Positions 37,372 through 46,831 are shown, counted from the first letter of the stretch. The stretch is DNA of 57,961 bases from CAZYBU01 sp964645775 (GCA_964645775.1 CAZYBU010000021.1:1-57961), one strand, 5' to 3'. The notes: generated by a model not told the origin, from the letters alone. Made by a program: numbers and translations.

Positions 37372-38130
37372 ATGCTGGCTAAAAGAATCATCCCCTGCCT
37401 GGATGTTGACCGGGGCCGTGTGGTTAAAGGCGTGAATTTTGTCAACCTTATAGACGCCGGCGACCCGGTGGAAAACGGCAGCTTTTACGACGCCCAGGGC
37501 GCCGACGAGTTGGTATTTCTGGACATCACGGCCTCCTCGGACCGGAGAGCCATCATCCTGGACATGGTCAGAAAGGTGGCCGAAACCGTCCATATTCCCT
37601 TCTGCGTGGGAGGAGGGATACGTACTGTTGAGGACGTCCGACTTATTCTCGAAAAGGGGGCGGACAAGGTCTCCCTTAACACGGCGGCCGTGGAAAACCC
37701 GGAAGTATTGACAGGCGCCGCGTCCCGATTCGGCTCCCAGTGTATAGTAACAGCCATTGACGCCCGACGGGAGGGAGAAAGCTGGAAGGTCTACCTGCAT
37801 GGAGGGAGGACCCGCACGGACCTGGACGCCATCGACTGGGCCAGGGAGGCGGAATCCCGGGGAGCGGGAGAGATACTGCTGACCAGCATGGACCGCGACG
37901 GTACACGTGACGGGTATGACCTGGAACTGACCCGCCGGGTCTCTGAAGCCGCAGGCATTCCGGTCATCGCCTCGGGCGGAGTCGGAAACATGGAACATCT
38001 ATACGAGGGTCTGACCCTCGGCAAGGCGGACGCCGTGCTCGCGGCCTCCATTTTCCATTTCCGGGAGTATTCCATATCCCAGGTCAAAGATTACCTCTAC
38101 GAGCGGGGCATACCTGTCAGGAGGATCTGA
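37372..38130 (+). CDS. hisF: Imidazole glycerol phosphate synthase subunit HisF
   Basis: A 252-residue TIM barrel with catalytic Asp residues in CLDVDRGRVVKG (Asp11) and TAIDARR, and phosphate loops FCVGGGIRT and VIASGGVG. It cyclises PRFAR with ammonia from HisH to give IGP and AICAR. It stands alone, apart from any his genes. GGAGG lies 7 nt before the ATG. Confidence 0.96.
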   Translation: MLAKRIIPCLDVDRGRVVKGVNFVNLIDAGDPVENGSFYDAQGADELVFLDITASSDRRAIILDMVRKVAETVHIPFCVGGGIRTVEDVRLILEKGADKVSLNTAAVENPEVLTGAASRFGSQCIVTAIDARREGESWKVYLHGGRTRTDLDAIDWAREAESRGAGEILLTSMDRDGTRDGYDLELTRRVSEAAGIPVIASGGVGNMEHLYEGLTLGKADAVLAASIFHFREYSISQVKDYLYERGIPVRRI

Positions 38131-38162
38131 AACAGGTAGATAGCTATCAGGGAGAGCGCAGA

Positions 38163-39248
38163 CTACATACTGAGGATAAAAGAGATTACCACTCCCACGA
38201 TTATAAGGAAGAGAATCAGCAAAATGATGACGATCGGGAGGCTGCTTCCTTTGGGCTCCTCTTTTTTCACGGTCTGCTGCCAGTTGCTGGAGGGGTCCAT
38301 GGAGACCTTGATATTCTCTTCTTCCTCTTCAATTTTGACATAGATTCCCTTGGCAACCACCGCATGGATCAGGTACCCCTTCTTCGGCCTGTACTTAACC
38401 GATATGATTCTTCCGGAGATAGGTTTGCGCTCACCTTCCGAAGTAACGGCGTCAAAAGCCTTGAGGAGGTCTTTGGCTTTGGGGTTTTCATCCGTAACGC
38501 TTATTCGAATCCGGTCGTTCTCTTCAAGCTTAGAAATATCCTTTCCCTTAATGGGTGAAAGCAGAAGACTTCCCATGACAAGAAGCTTAACTTCCCGTTC
38601 GGCCAGTGGGTCATCTGGGTCAGCCTGCTTCTTTTCCTCTTCCGGTTTTTTATTCCTTTCCTTCTGGGCCTGGAGGTCCCTCGGGTCGACCTTTCTGCTG
38701 ACCTGAGAATTCATTTCCATGTCCAGGGAGGTGGTCTGCTCGTAATCCACGGTTATGTCAATATTCTGGAACCCGGACTTCTCCTGGATGAGCCTCTGGA
38801 AGAAATGATTCAGGGCGATGGCGTCATTGTTATCCAGCAGGGCTTTGACCCGGTTGGCCGTCTCCCTGGGGAAAGAACCGAGAAGCTCTTCTTTCAGGTG
38901 GTTTCCCAGGACATGATCATGTTCCCCCTTCGATTCGATTTCCATAAGGGTATTCTCAAAGGAACGCCAGTTCTGGGTCGTCTTTATGTCAGCAAGATCA
39001 TATCCCTGGGAGATGAGAGCGTAAACATCATGCATTATCATGATATTCACATTAAAAAAGAGGATAATGGCACCATATATCGAGGATGACGCCAGGCGAA
39101 CCTTAAGGATATATATGTCCTTGAAGGTCCCGGCCACCATCTGTTTGGCCTTCTCCATGTCGCCGTAGGTATAGTACGACGCGATTTCCAGTTTTTTCGT
39201 CTGATCCGAAAGAGACTGTACGGCACTGTCCATATTGTTTTCGGTCAT
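38163..39248 (-). CDS. Tail-anchored cytoplasmic protein paired with a pseudo-receiver, unknown
   Basis: A 361-residue protein. The helical N-terminal half (about 1-165) has a hydrophobic stretch YGAIILFFNVNIMIMHDVYAL, and a charged linker (about 190-220) follows. Then comes a beta-rich domain (EVKLLVMGSLLLSPIKGKDI to GIYVKIEEEEENIKVSM), and the protein ends in a membrane helix with almost no tail (IVIILLILFLIIVGVVISFILSM). I recall similar proteins in spirochaetes but cannot name the family. It lies 19 nt after the pseudo-receiver gene on the same strand, so the two probably function together. Confidence 0.7.
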   Translation of the reverse strand: MTENNMDSAVQSLSDQTKKLEIASYYTYGDMEKAKQMVAGTFKDIYILKVRLASSSIYGAIILFFNVNIMIMHDVYALISQGYDLADIKTTQNWRSFENTLMEIESKGEHDHVLGNHLKEELLGSFPRETANRVKALLDNNDAIALNHFFQRLIQEKSGFQNIDITVDYEQTTSLDMEMNSQVSRKVDPRDLQAQKERNKKPEEEKKQADPDDPLAEREVKLLVMGSLLLSPIKGKDISKLEENDRIRISVTDENPKAKDLLKAFDAVTSEGERKPISGRIISVKYRPKKGYLIHAVVAKGIYVKIEEEEENIKVSMDPSSNWQQTVKKEEPKGSSLPIVIILLILFLIIVGVVISFILSM

Positions 39249-39267
39249 TCGACAGGTTCCTCCCGGG

Positions 39268-39714
39268 TCATATACCCGATTTAGTTATGGCGTTCTTGAC
39301 TCTTTCCAGAACGACCCTGCGGTTTATCGGTTTAAGGATGAAATCTCCGATTCCCATACTGACAAGGTCCTGCATGACACCCTTAGTGGTTTCGTCACTT
39401 ATGAAAATCACAAGGGGTTTTTTCGCTTTCTGGTTCAGCTCGAAGGTCAGGGCGTAACCATCCAGTCTGGGCATATCCAGATTAGTGGTAATGACATCCA
39501 CGTCTCCACCCAGCTTTTCAAACTTGCCAAGCGCCTCCTGACCGTCACCGGCGGTAGCTACGATTTCATATCCTTCGGATTCAAGTGTCTGAACAAGCAG
39601 TTTTCTCTGGAATTCCTTGTCTTCCACGATCATTACGCGATAGGGCTTACCGCCGGGACGACGACCATCCGGTTGCTTGACATTCAGGCTTGGAAAATCA
39701 CTCTTACTCTTCAT
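39268..39714 (-). CDS. Degenerate CheY-like receiver (Asp to Asn at the phospho-site)
   Basis: A 148-residue single receiver after a 25-residue basic N-terminal tail. The acidic pocket is present (Glu31, Asp32), as are the switch Ser106 and Lys128 (FILKPI). The residue four before the MP proline is Asn78 (TTNLDMPRLDG) where an acceptor Asp is expected; codon AAT at that point is clear in the sequence. It therefore should not be phosphorylated in the normal way. First gene of a pair with the tail-anchored protein. Confidence 0.83.
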   Translation of the reverse strand: MKSKSDFPSLNVKQPDGRRPGGKPYRVMIVEDKEFQRKLLVQTLESEGYEIVATAGDGQEALGKFEKLGGDVDVITTNLDMPRLDGYALTFELNQKAKKPLVIFISDETTKGVMQDLVSMGIGDFILKPINRRVVLERVKNAITKSGI

Positions 39715-39776
39715 GGCAATGCCTCTGGCACAGGAATGTACCGATTTTCACAAAAGATGAATATAATAGAAATACA

Positions 39777-39805
39777 TCAGTAGAATGATAAAAATGACTT
39801 GTCAA
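39777..39805 (-). promoter_or_regulatory. Candidate promoter for the pseudo-receiver pair
   Basis: A perfect TTGACA (39805-39800) lies 17 nt upstream of TACTGA (39782-39777), a weak -10, about 63 nt before the ATG. The -35 is convincing and the -10 is not. Confidence 0.3.
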
Positions 39806-39847
39806 CATTAAAAACTCCCATTCATTAAAGCATCTGGTTTCCTGATC

Positions 39848-42781
39848 ATGCTTCAGTTCCGAATTAACCTGACAATAATCCTGATCATCCTGTTATGCGC
39901 CTTTCCTCTTTCCAGTGACGCAGAAAATCTGCCAACTGATTTTTCCTGGCGAACGATAACAACTCCCCACTTCCGCGTTCATCATACCGGGGAATATGCG
40001 GAGCTGGCGAAAAGGATCGCCCATCTGGCCGAAGAGATACATGAAGAGCTTAAGAAGGAAGGGTGGACGCCCTGGCGCAGAACCGACATACTTATGACGG
40101 ACCATATTCAGACAGCCAACGCATTCTCCTCAGCCTGGCCCCATAACCGGATCGTTCTATACCTCTCCCGGCCGGGGGAGGATTCACTCCTTAACTCCTA
40201 CCGTTCCTGGCTCAGGCTTGTCCTCACTCATGAATATACCCATACCCTGAATCTTGACGCCATCCGCGGAATACCGGCTATTACCCGGTACTTCCCCGGC
40301 CGCGTGTACTTCATTAATTATCTTCAGCCCATCTGGATCATCGAGGGCAACGCGGTTTATAACGAATCCCTGGAGGGATACGGGAGAAATAACAGCTCAC
40401 GGGTCGACGCCATAGTGAGGACCCGGTCTCTGGCCGGAAGAGAACCGGACATCTCAATCCTGAGCCTTTATCCCAGGGAATGGCCCGGTGGCCACGCCCC
40501 GTATATCTATGGAGGAAGACTTATCGAATACCTGGAAAAAACCCGGGGGAGGAACACCTTTACCGAAATATTCAGGGTCCAGTCAAGAAAGATCATCCCC
40601 ATCGGGCAGAACAAAAACGCCCGGTCCGTTTACGGCACATCCTACGGCCGGCTCTATCAGGAGTGGAAGGAGAAAGTCCGGAAAGAATACCGGCAACAGT
40701 TGGAACAATTAAAAGAGGAAGGGTTGACTGAAGCGGAGGTCGTTTCAACTCCAGATGAAATTCCTTCTCATCCCGTTTACGGACCCGACGGTTCGCTGCA
40801 TTACGTGGCCCGATCCAGTTACCGGGAGACCCGGCTCGCTCGCATCTCTTCCGCGGGTAAAAAAGAATACAGAGGCGAGCTGAACGATCCCTTCGACCTG
40901 GAACTGGATGAAGAGGGCCGGGTCTATACCAGTGACATGGAGTTTTACAGGAGCAACCGTCTGTTTTATGATCTTCACTCATTCCGGGAAGGGCGGTACA
41001 GGCAAATAACAAGAGGCAGGCGGGTGCGGGAAATATCCGTGGCGGCCGGGAAGATTGCCCTCGTGATTGAAAAAAAGTACCGGTATTCGATCTTTCTCCG
41101 GGACAACCGGGCCGAAAACGGAAGACAGCTCATCCCCTGGACCAGCCTGGTCCCCGGTTCCCCAGCCCTTTCACCCGACGGAAAAAAGATGGCCTTTACC
41201 CTGAGAAACCGGGAGGGGTACAGGAAGATCGTCCTTATGGATCTGGAAACCGGCCGCATGGATATCCTTACTCCGGCAGACGGGAACAGCCAGGAACCGG
41301 CCTGGCATCCGGAGGGGGATCGTATCATCTTTACCTCGGACCGGAGCGGAATTTTCAACCTCTATGAAGCGGACCTGGAAAAGGACCGTCTCTATCGATT
41401 TACACGCCTGGTGGGAGGGGCGCACATGCCGGCATGGTCTCATGATGGAAGATTTATCGCTTTCCAGAATATGACAGCAGACGGTCCGGTCATCTCCAGG
41501 ATAGAACGTCCCCTCCCCCTGAATGAAAGAGACCTGGAAACCGCACCTCTCCACGAACGGGACCTCGCCGAAGCCGACCTTCCTGAAGTCGAGAATGCAC
41601 CGACTACCGGGAAAAAGTACAATCCTCTCCTCTCCCTCTGGCCCGTGGCTATCATGCCGACCTGGAGTTTCTATTCAACGGACCGGTCGGGATTCAACCA
41701 TGAAATCGGCTTCTTTCTCCAGGGACTGGACACCCTGGAACGCTATTACTGGGATTTCAGCTTCGCGGGATCGACCCTCTGGCACAACCTGATCTTCCAG
41801 GGGACCTTCATCTACCGGGGACTCTACCCGGACCTGGGTCTTCATTACTTCGATGAAACCCTCGTGTCAGGCGTCGACCCCTTTCCGGTTGTGGAGAAGT
41901 CATCCGATTCGAGCCGGGTATTCACGCGTGCAGGGAACGCATGGGTCACCATACCCTTCAACAGGTTCCGGCACAGGCACGCACTGGTCTTCTCCTGGAA
42001 CCTGGCCCATTACCTGGTAGATATATGGGAAGCCGGCGTCGGGCAGGATGAGCTTTCTCTTCTCCTCTCCGGCTTCCAGGTCTCCTACTCTCTCTCCACG
42101 ACCCGGCTGTTCACCTGGTCCGTTGTCCCTGAAAGGGGGAGGAATCTCCGTTTTTTGGGAGAGATATACCGTAAAGAGACCGGATCAGATTATAACTTCT
42201 ACCGGATCGGAATCGGCTGGACGGAACACCTCCCCGGGTTTTTCCCAAACAATGTTTTTTCTCTCTCCTTCTCCGGGGGTGCCTTCATCGACCGGCCGGG
42301 CAACCTTTACGGTTTTGACCTCGGCAGGTACTCCATCGGATACTTCGGGCCAGTCCGGGAGAATTCTTTTCTATCCGGCCAGAAGGGATATCCGGCCGGC
42401 CGTGTGTACGGAGACTATCTTGCCCGCGCGGGGGTATCCTGCACCCTCCCTTTTATTCAAAAGGACGCCGGGTACGACAGCTTCTTCATGGCTTTTCGGA
42501 ACTTCTGGGGCCGACTCTTCGCGGTATACGGAGGGGTCTGGTCCGGCGCGCCTGAGATCCGGGATTTTCATCCGACCCTGGGTGTGGAGCTGGCCCTCGA
42601 TCTTACCATCGGTTTCTCCACGGATTATACCTTCAAGGTCGGTTATGCCGCGGGTCTCACGGAACCCGGTGAGCATCAGGTCTATTTCTCTCTTGCAGGA
42701 TGGCTTAAGGGTGTGACGGGAGGTCTTCGGGAACCCTCAACCCGGCCCCTCTATTCCGAAATTATCTTTAACAAAAAATAA
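39848..42781 (+). CDS. Fused gluzincin metalloprotease, TolB-like propeller and outer-membrane barrel
   Basis: A 977-residue exported protein. The signal peptide (about 1-25) is followed by a peptidase MA-like domain: H128-E-Y-T-H132 is the zinc-binding HExxH and Glu166 in WIIEGNAVYNES is the likely third ligand. Residues about 300-570 contain TolB/WD40-type propeller repeats (GSPALSPDGKKMAFTL, PAWHPEGDRIIFTSDRSG, PAWSHDGRFIAFQN). From about 600 to the end, aromatic/polar alternation looks like a beta-barrel, ending in YSEIIFNKK. All three parts are in one frame without a break. The role is unknown; surface or outer-membrane protease is an inference. Confidence 0.78.
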   Translation: MLQFRINLTIILIILLCAFPLSSDAENLPTDFSWRTITTPHFRVHHTGEYAELAKRIAHLAEEIHEELKKEGWTPWRRTDILMTDHIQTANAFSSAWPHNRIVLYLSRPGEDSLLNSYRSWLRLVLTHEYTHTLNLDAIRGIPAITRYFPGRVYFINYLQPIWIIEGNAVYNESLEGYGRNNSSRVDAIVRTRSLAGREPDISILSLYPREWPGGHAPYIYGGRLIEYLEKTRGRNTFTEIFRVQSRKIIPIGQNKNARSVYGTSYGRLYQEWKEKVRKEYRQQLEQLKEEGLTEAEVVSTPDEIPSHPVYGPDGSLHYVARSSYRETRLARISSAGKKEYRGELNDPFDLELDEEGRVYTSDMEFYRSNRLFYDLHSFREGRYRQITRGRRVREISVAAGKIALVIEKKYRYSIFLRDNRAENGRQLIPWTSLVPGSPALSPDGKKMAFTLRNREGYRKIVLMDLETGRMDILTPADGNSQEPAWHPEGDRIIFTSDRSGIFNLYEADLEKDRLYRFTRLVGGAHMPAWSHDGRFIAFQNMTADGPVISRIERPLPLNERDLETAPLHERDLAEADLPEVENAPTTGKKYNPLLSLWPVAIMPTWSFYSTDRSGFNHEIGFFLQGLDTLERYYWDFSFAGSTLWHNLIFQGTFIYRGLYPDLGLHYFDETLVSGVDPFPVVEKSSDSSRVFTRAGNAWVTIPFNRFRHRHALVFSWNLAHYLVDIWEAGVGQDELSLLLSGFQVSYSLSTTRLFTWSVVPERGRNLRFLGEIYRKETGSDYNFYRIGIGWTEHLPGFFPNNVFSLSFSGGAFIDRPGNLYGFDLGRYSIGYFGPVRENSFLSGQKGYPAGRVYGDYLARAGVSCTLPFIQKDAGYDSFFMAFRNFWGRLFAVYGGVWSGAPEIRDFHPTLGVELALDLTIGFSTDYTFKVGYAAGLTEPGEHQVYFSLAGWLKGVTGGLREPSTRPLYSEIIFNKK

Positions 42782-42853
42782 TTATTGTATCATTAGAGTA
42801 TAAACCGATAAAAAAAAAGAGGAAACCCTGAACCCACAAGGGGGATTAGTAAC

Positions 42854-44371
42854 TTGAACGATGGAAAACCTTCCTACACCATTCATCCGCCCGATTACCA
42901 TTCTGCCATTGAAGAGGGGAGTGAATTCTATATCCAGTTTCACCGTCTCAATGAAGAGATTGAGTCTCTCCTCATACGTATAATACACCGTTATCTCGAA
43001 AGGTATGACATCCTTTACCTCAGGGACTCTATCGTCACCGTGATGAAGGAGCTGATCAATAACGCGGTCAAAGCGAACCTCAAACGCCTTTTCTTCAAGA
43101 CCCGGGAACTGGACATCAACAGTGAAGAAGATTATCGCCTGGGAATGGAAGCCTTTAAAGAAGTGGTCTTCGGAGAAGAGAAAGAAGAAGACTACTTCGC
43201 GAAACTGGAAGCTTCAAAGCTGGTGGTACGGGTATCCTTTTACGTGAGTGAAGCCCATATCCATATCAGCGTGATAAACAACATGCCGATACTCGACTCC
43301 GAACTGACAAAAATCAGAGGACGGGTGGAGAAAGCCTACCGGTACGGGGACATATCGGAGGCCTTTAACGATGTCCTGGACGATTCCGAGGGAGCGGGAC
43401 TGGGCCTTATCATGGCCCTGATGCTTTTCAAGAACTGCGGTCTTAACCAGGAGTCTTTCAAGATCTACAGGAAGAACAACCTGACCATCAGCACCATCTC
43501 CATTCCCAAGATGTACTCGGAGCAGAATAAACAGGTAGAAGTGACAAGAGAGCTTCTCCGTGAACTGGAGGAGATACCCGCCTTCCCTGAAAATATCCGC
43601 GAGATTCAGCGGCTCATGGCTGACAAAGAGTCATCCATGAAGGATATAGGCAAGGCTATCTCGAAGGACCCCGGCCTGACCGCTTCCATGCTTAAAATGG
43701 CAAACTCCGCCGGCTATATGACCGTTACCCGGGTAGAGACTATTGAGGAAGCTGCGACAATTATCGGGAGCAAGGGAATCAACGCCCTCCTGGTAGCCTC
43801 GGGGGTCCATGACATTTTTGACAAACGGTATAAACGTTTTGAGCTTCTCTGGAAGGACTCGGAGAAACGGGCCTTCTACGCACAGAAGATATCCATACAG
43901 CTGAAACACAACAAGCTGAGCGAGTACGCATATCTCGCGGCGCTGCTGGCCGACCTCGGTCTGATTATAATTAACTCCCTGAACCCGGAATTTATGATAC
44001 GCCTGAAGGAAATCACCGGTTACAAGGGCATAGAGGACACCAGTCTCATTGAAGAGATATCCCTTGGAATCAGTCACAGTTCCATCGGGGCGAGCATCGC
44101 AAGGAAATGGAAATTTAACGAAGCCCTGGCCAGTGCCATCGAATATCACCACAGGCCCTACGTGGCGCCGGAAGAATACCGGGAGCTTATCTACATAGTC
44201 TATCTCGCCGACGCCTTTGTGGAGATTGACAAGGGCAGGATGAAGTTCTCTACCCTGGACGAAGAGGTTCTGAAGTATTTCAGGCTCGAAGAGAGGACGG
44301 AATTTGACCGCCTGCACCAGACCCTGATCAAGGCCCTGGAGAAACAGCACGAAGAGACGGCTGTTAGCTGA
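42854..44371 (+). CDS. HATPase-HDOD fusion signalling protein
   Basis: A 505-residue protein. Residues about 1-215 are a histidine-kinase-like ATPase: N-box KELINNAVKANLKR and G-box DSEGAGLGLIMAL. Residues about 225-430 are an HDOD domain (GKAISKDPGLTASMLKMANSA, ALLADLGLIIINSLNP). The conserved HD of phosphodiesterases is not evident, as usual for HDOD. No His phospho-site is visible, so the ATPase may act as an anti-sigma-like kinase. TTG start: AGGGGGA lies 9 nt before it, and no upstream ATG fits. GlyQ follows closely. Confidence 0.8.
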   Translation: MNDGKPSYTIHPPDYHSAIEEGSEFYIQFHRLNEEIESLLIRIIHRYLERYDILYLRDSIVTVMKELINNAVKANLKRLFFKTRELDINSEEDYRLGMEAFKEVVFGEEKEEDYFAKLEASKLVVRVSFYVSEAHIHISVINNMPILDSELTKIRGRVEKAYRYGDISEAFNDVLDDSEGAGLGLIMALMLFKNCGLNQESFKIYRKNNLTISTISIPKMYSEQNKQVEVTRELLRELEEIPAFPENIREIQRLMADKESSMKDIGKAISKDPGLTASMLKMANSAGYMTVTRVETIEEAATIIGSKGINALLVASGVHDIFDKRYKRFELLWKDSEKRAFYAQKISIQLKHNKLSEYAYLAALLADLGLIIINSLNPEFMIRLKEITGYKGIEDTSLIEEISLGISHSSIGASIARKWKFNEALASAIEYHHRPYVAPEEYRELIYIVYLADAFVEIDKGRMKFSTLDEEVLKYFRLEERTEFDRLHQTLIKALEKQHEETAVS

Positions 44372-44446
44372 ACCGATAAGTTCTTGACGAATAACAAAGC
44401 AGGGCCAAATCTCCTGAAGAAATCTCCCAATGACCTGGAGCCAGAG

Positions 44447-45331
44447 ATGTATTTTCAGGATATCATATCTCGACTTAATGAATACTGGGGTGATCAGGGT
44501 TGCGTTATTCAGCAGGGGTACGACCTTGAAGTGGGTGCCGGCACCTTTAACCCGGCCACCTTTCTCAGGGCCCTGGGACCGGAGCCATGGAACGTGGCCT
44601 ATGTGGAACCTTCCCGCAGACCGACGGACGGACGGTACGGAGAGAACCCTAACCGGCTCCAGCACTATTACCAGTACCAGGTAATCATGAAACCCTCTCC
44701 CGATGACATCCAGGACAGATACCTCGATTCCCTTCGTCACCTCGGCATCGTCCTGGAAGACCACGACGTTCGTTTCGTGGAGGACGACTGGGAATCTCCT
44801 ACCCTGGGGGCCTCGGGCCTGGGATGGGAGGTATGGCTCGACGGCATGGAGATCACCCAGTTCACCTATTTCCAGCAGTGCGGCAGCATGGAACTCTTCC
44901 CCATCTCCGTGGAGCTGACGTACGGCCTGGAAAGAATATGCATGTATATCCAGGGAGTGGATAATATTTTTGATATTGAATGGAACAAGGGGATCACCTA
45001 CCGGGACATCCACCACAGGAGTGAGTACGAATTCTCCCATTATAATTTTACCATCGCTGACATTGACCTTCACTTCACTCTCTTTGATCTCTACGAAAAG
45101 GAGTGTCTCCGCATCCTTGAACAGGAAGAAACAGACATCGTTCTGCCGGCCTACGATTATGTCCTGAAGTGTTCTCACGCATTTAACATGCTCGACGCCC
45201 GGGGGTCGATCTCTGTTACAGAGCGGGTCAACTACATAACACGTGTTCGTAATATTGCGAGAAAATGCGCGGAAAAGTATGTTGCCATACGTGAAGCAAT
45301 GGGATATCCTCTCCTTAAAAAAGGAGAATAG
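44447..45331 (+). CDS. glyQ: Glycyl-tRNA synthetase alpha subunit
   Basis: A 294-residue class II aminoacyl-tRNA synthetase subunit. QQGYDLEVGAGTFNPATFLRALGPEPW is split here by the class II motifs: PSRRPTDGRYGENPNRLQHYYQYQVI and ELTYGLERICMYIQ. The frame extends back to a TTG at 44384, but GGAG lies 6 nt before the ATG used and the N-terminus MYFQDIISRLNEYWGDQG matches the family. The beta subunit glyS is not next to it; a DHH phosphoesterase gene starts 2 nt after the stop. Confidence 0.93.
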   Translation: MYFQDIISRLNEYWGDQGCVIQQGYDLEVGAGTFNPATFLRALGPEPWNVAYVEPSRRPTDGRYGENPNRLQHYYQYQVIMKPSPDDIQDRYLDSLRHLGIVLEDHDVRFVEDDWESPTLGASGLGWEVWLDGMEITQFTYFQQCGSMELFPISVELTYGLERICMYIQGVDNIFDIEWNKGITYRDIHHRSEYEFSHYNFTIADIDLHFTLFDLYEKECLRILEQEETDIVLPAYDYVLKCSHAFNMLDARGSISVTERVNYITRVRNIARKCAEKYVAIREAMGYPLLKKGE

Positions 45332-45333
45332 CC

Positions 45334-46338
45334 ATGCACCCCGGGCTGATTAAATTCGAACAGTTCCTGGAACGACATAACGGATTCTTTATTTCCACCC
45401 ATGAAAGTCCTGACTGGGACGGCCTGGGAGCGGAAGTGGCCCTGCGGGAACTCCTCGTCTCCATGGGAAAGGAGGCGCGTATACTGAACTCCGATCCCCT
45501 CCAGGATACCTTCAGGATGATCGATCCGGACGAACAGATTGAGGTCTTCCGGGGGGAAGAAAGCCTTCCGGAAAACGCGGATGACTTCGCCCACATCGTT
45601 CTCGACACCAATGTCTATTCCAACATCGGCAAGGCGTACCCCGTGCTTCGAGACAGGGTACGCGAAGTATTTATCATAGATCATCATGAAGGGGACCAGG
45701 ACCTGGTGGAGTCCAATTTCATAAAGGTGGAGGCCTCCTCGGTCTGCGAGATCATCTTCCAGATACTCGAGTACTTCAATCATAAACCGGGATATACCTC
45801 CGCCCTGGGCCTCTACAGCGGAATCGTCTTTGATACCGGCTCCTTCCGCTTCTCAAAGACCTCGGCGGAAACATTTCGTATCGCATCTTACCTGACTGAG
45901 AGGGGGGTCAAACCCCATAAGGTCTACGAACATATATATGAGAACAACAGTCTGGCCAGCTTTGAGATCAGGAGCCTGATCCTCGCCAGCATGGAGGTCC
46001 TCCTGGGAGGAAGGCTGGTCATGATGAAGATGACGCCCGAAATGCTGGAAAAATCGGGCGCCCCTTACAGCGAAGGAGAGACCACCATCAATCTTCCCCT
46101 GACAGTGAAAGGCGTCGAAGGGAGCGTTCTCATTAAGCAGGATATAGATAACGAAGTTGTTAAGGTAAGTATGAGGTCGAAGGGCGACCTGAATGTAGCA
46201 TCTGTTGCCATGGCCTACGATGGGGGAGGACACCGGAACGCCGCCGGTTTCCGCTCACGCCGATCCTTCGATGACACCTACGAGCTGACCAAGGAGGCAA
46301 TGATTCGCCTTTTTCATGAGAGGGACAGCCAATCCTGA
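45334..46338 (+). CDS. DHH/DHHA1 family phosphoesterase (NrnA-like)
   Basis: A 334-residue enzyme. DHH motifs are STHESPDWDGLGAE, VLDTN, IDHHEGD and VFDTGSFRFS; the DHHA1 end is DGGGHRNAAGF. The NrnA/PAP-phosphatase branch degrades nanoRNA and dephosphorylates pAp, or hydrolyses cyclic-dinucleotide products in GdpP-like proteins, but no GGDEF or PAS part is present. The ATG follows the glyQ stop by 2 nt, so the genes are co-transcribed. Confidence 0.88.
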   Translation: MHPGLIKFEQFLERHNGFFISTHESPDWDGLGAEVALRELLVSMGKEARILNSDPLQDTFRMIDPDEQIEVFRGEESLPENADDFAHIVLDTNVYSNIGKAYPVLRDRVREVFIIDHHEGDQDLVESNFIKVEASSVCEIIFQILEYFNHKPGYTSALGLYSGIVFDTGSFRFSKTSAETFRIASYLTERGVKPHKVYEHIYENNSLASFEIRSLILASMEVLLGGRLVMMKMTPEMLEKSGAPYSEGETTINLPLTVKGVEGSVLIKQDIDNEVVKVSMRSKGDLNVASVAMAYDGGGHRNAAGFRSRRSFDDTYELTKEAMIRLFHERDSQS

Positions 46339-46344
46339 AACCGG

Positions 46345-46773
46345 CTAATAGACGGTGACACGCTCAAAACTGTATCCCCTCGCGGCAGGTACGTAATACT
46401 CTTCATCCTTCATCCGGTTAAGAAAGGCGGGATACTCTTTCCCCTTCTTCAAGATCGGGACCGGCCGGGGACCGACCCATTTCCTGGGAGGATTGAAATG
46501 GTTGTATCGGATAGTGATAGTGGATCCTTTCTCCAGGCCGGACCTGGAACGCTCAACCGAGAGAACTTCCGCATGGATACGGACCTTCTGGTTTCGGCAG
46601 GCGAAACAGCATCCTTTTCGAACTTTTGTTACCCTGATAATCAGGGCCTCATCCGCGTTCTCCTGGTCCTGCTGGTAGTATTTGGGGTGGATCTCACCGT
46701 AACAGAGTGCGGACAGGAGCAGTAAAAGCGCTATAATAGCAACTTTTTTCATTCTCTTTTTTGCAGAATTCAT
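46345..46773 (-). CDS. Exported protein with CCxxC motif, unknown
   Basis: A 142-residue protein with a signal peptide (KKVAIIALLLLLSALCYG, cleavage near CYG). Mature part is about 115 residues with VTKVRKGCCFACRNQKVRIHAEV and HFNPPRKWVGPRPVP. The CCxxC could bind a metal or form disulfides. A second ATG seven codons in (46752) is possible; neither start has a clear ribosome binding site. It is convergent with the DHH gene. Confidence 0.6.
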   Translation of the reverse strand: MNSAKKRMKKVAIIALLLLLSALCYGEIHPKYYQQDQENADEALIIRVTKVRKGCCFACRNQKVRIHAEVLSVERSRSGLEKGSTITIRYNHFNPPRKWVGPRPVPILKKGKEYPAFLNRMKDEEYYVPAARGYSFERVTVY

Positions 46774-46831
46774 TTGACTTTTGCCGTATATTTTCCATCT
46801 TAACGCTATACCCTTTTCGGAGGTAATGGCA

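Noticed and set aside
43631..45178. 515-residue minus-strand open frame
   Set aside because: Shadow of the HATPase-HDOD and glyQ genes, which have clear family motifs on the plus strand.
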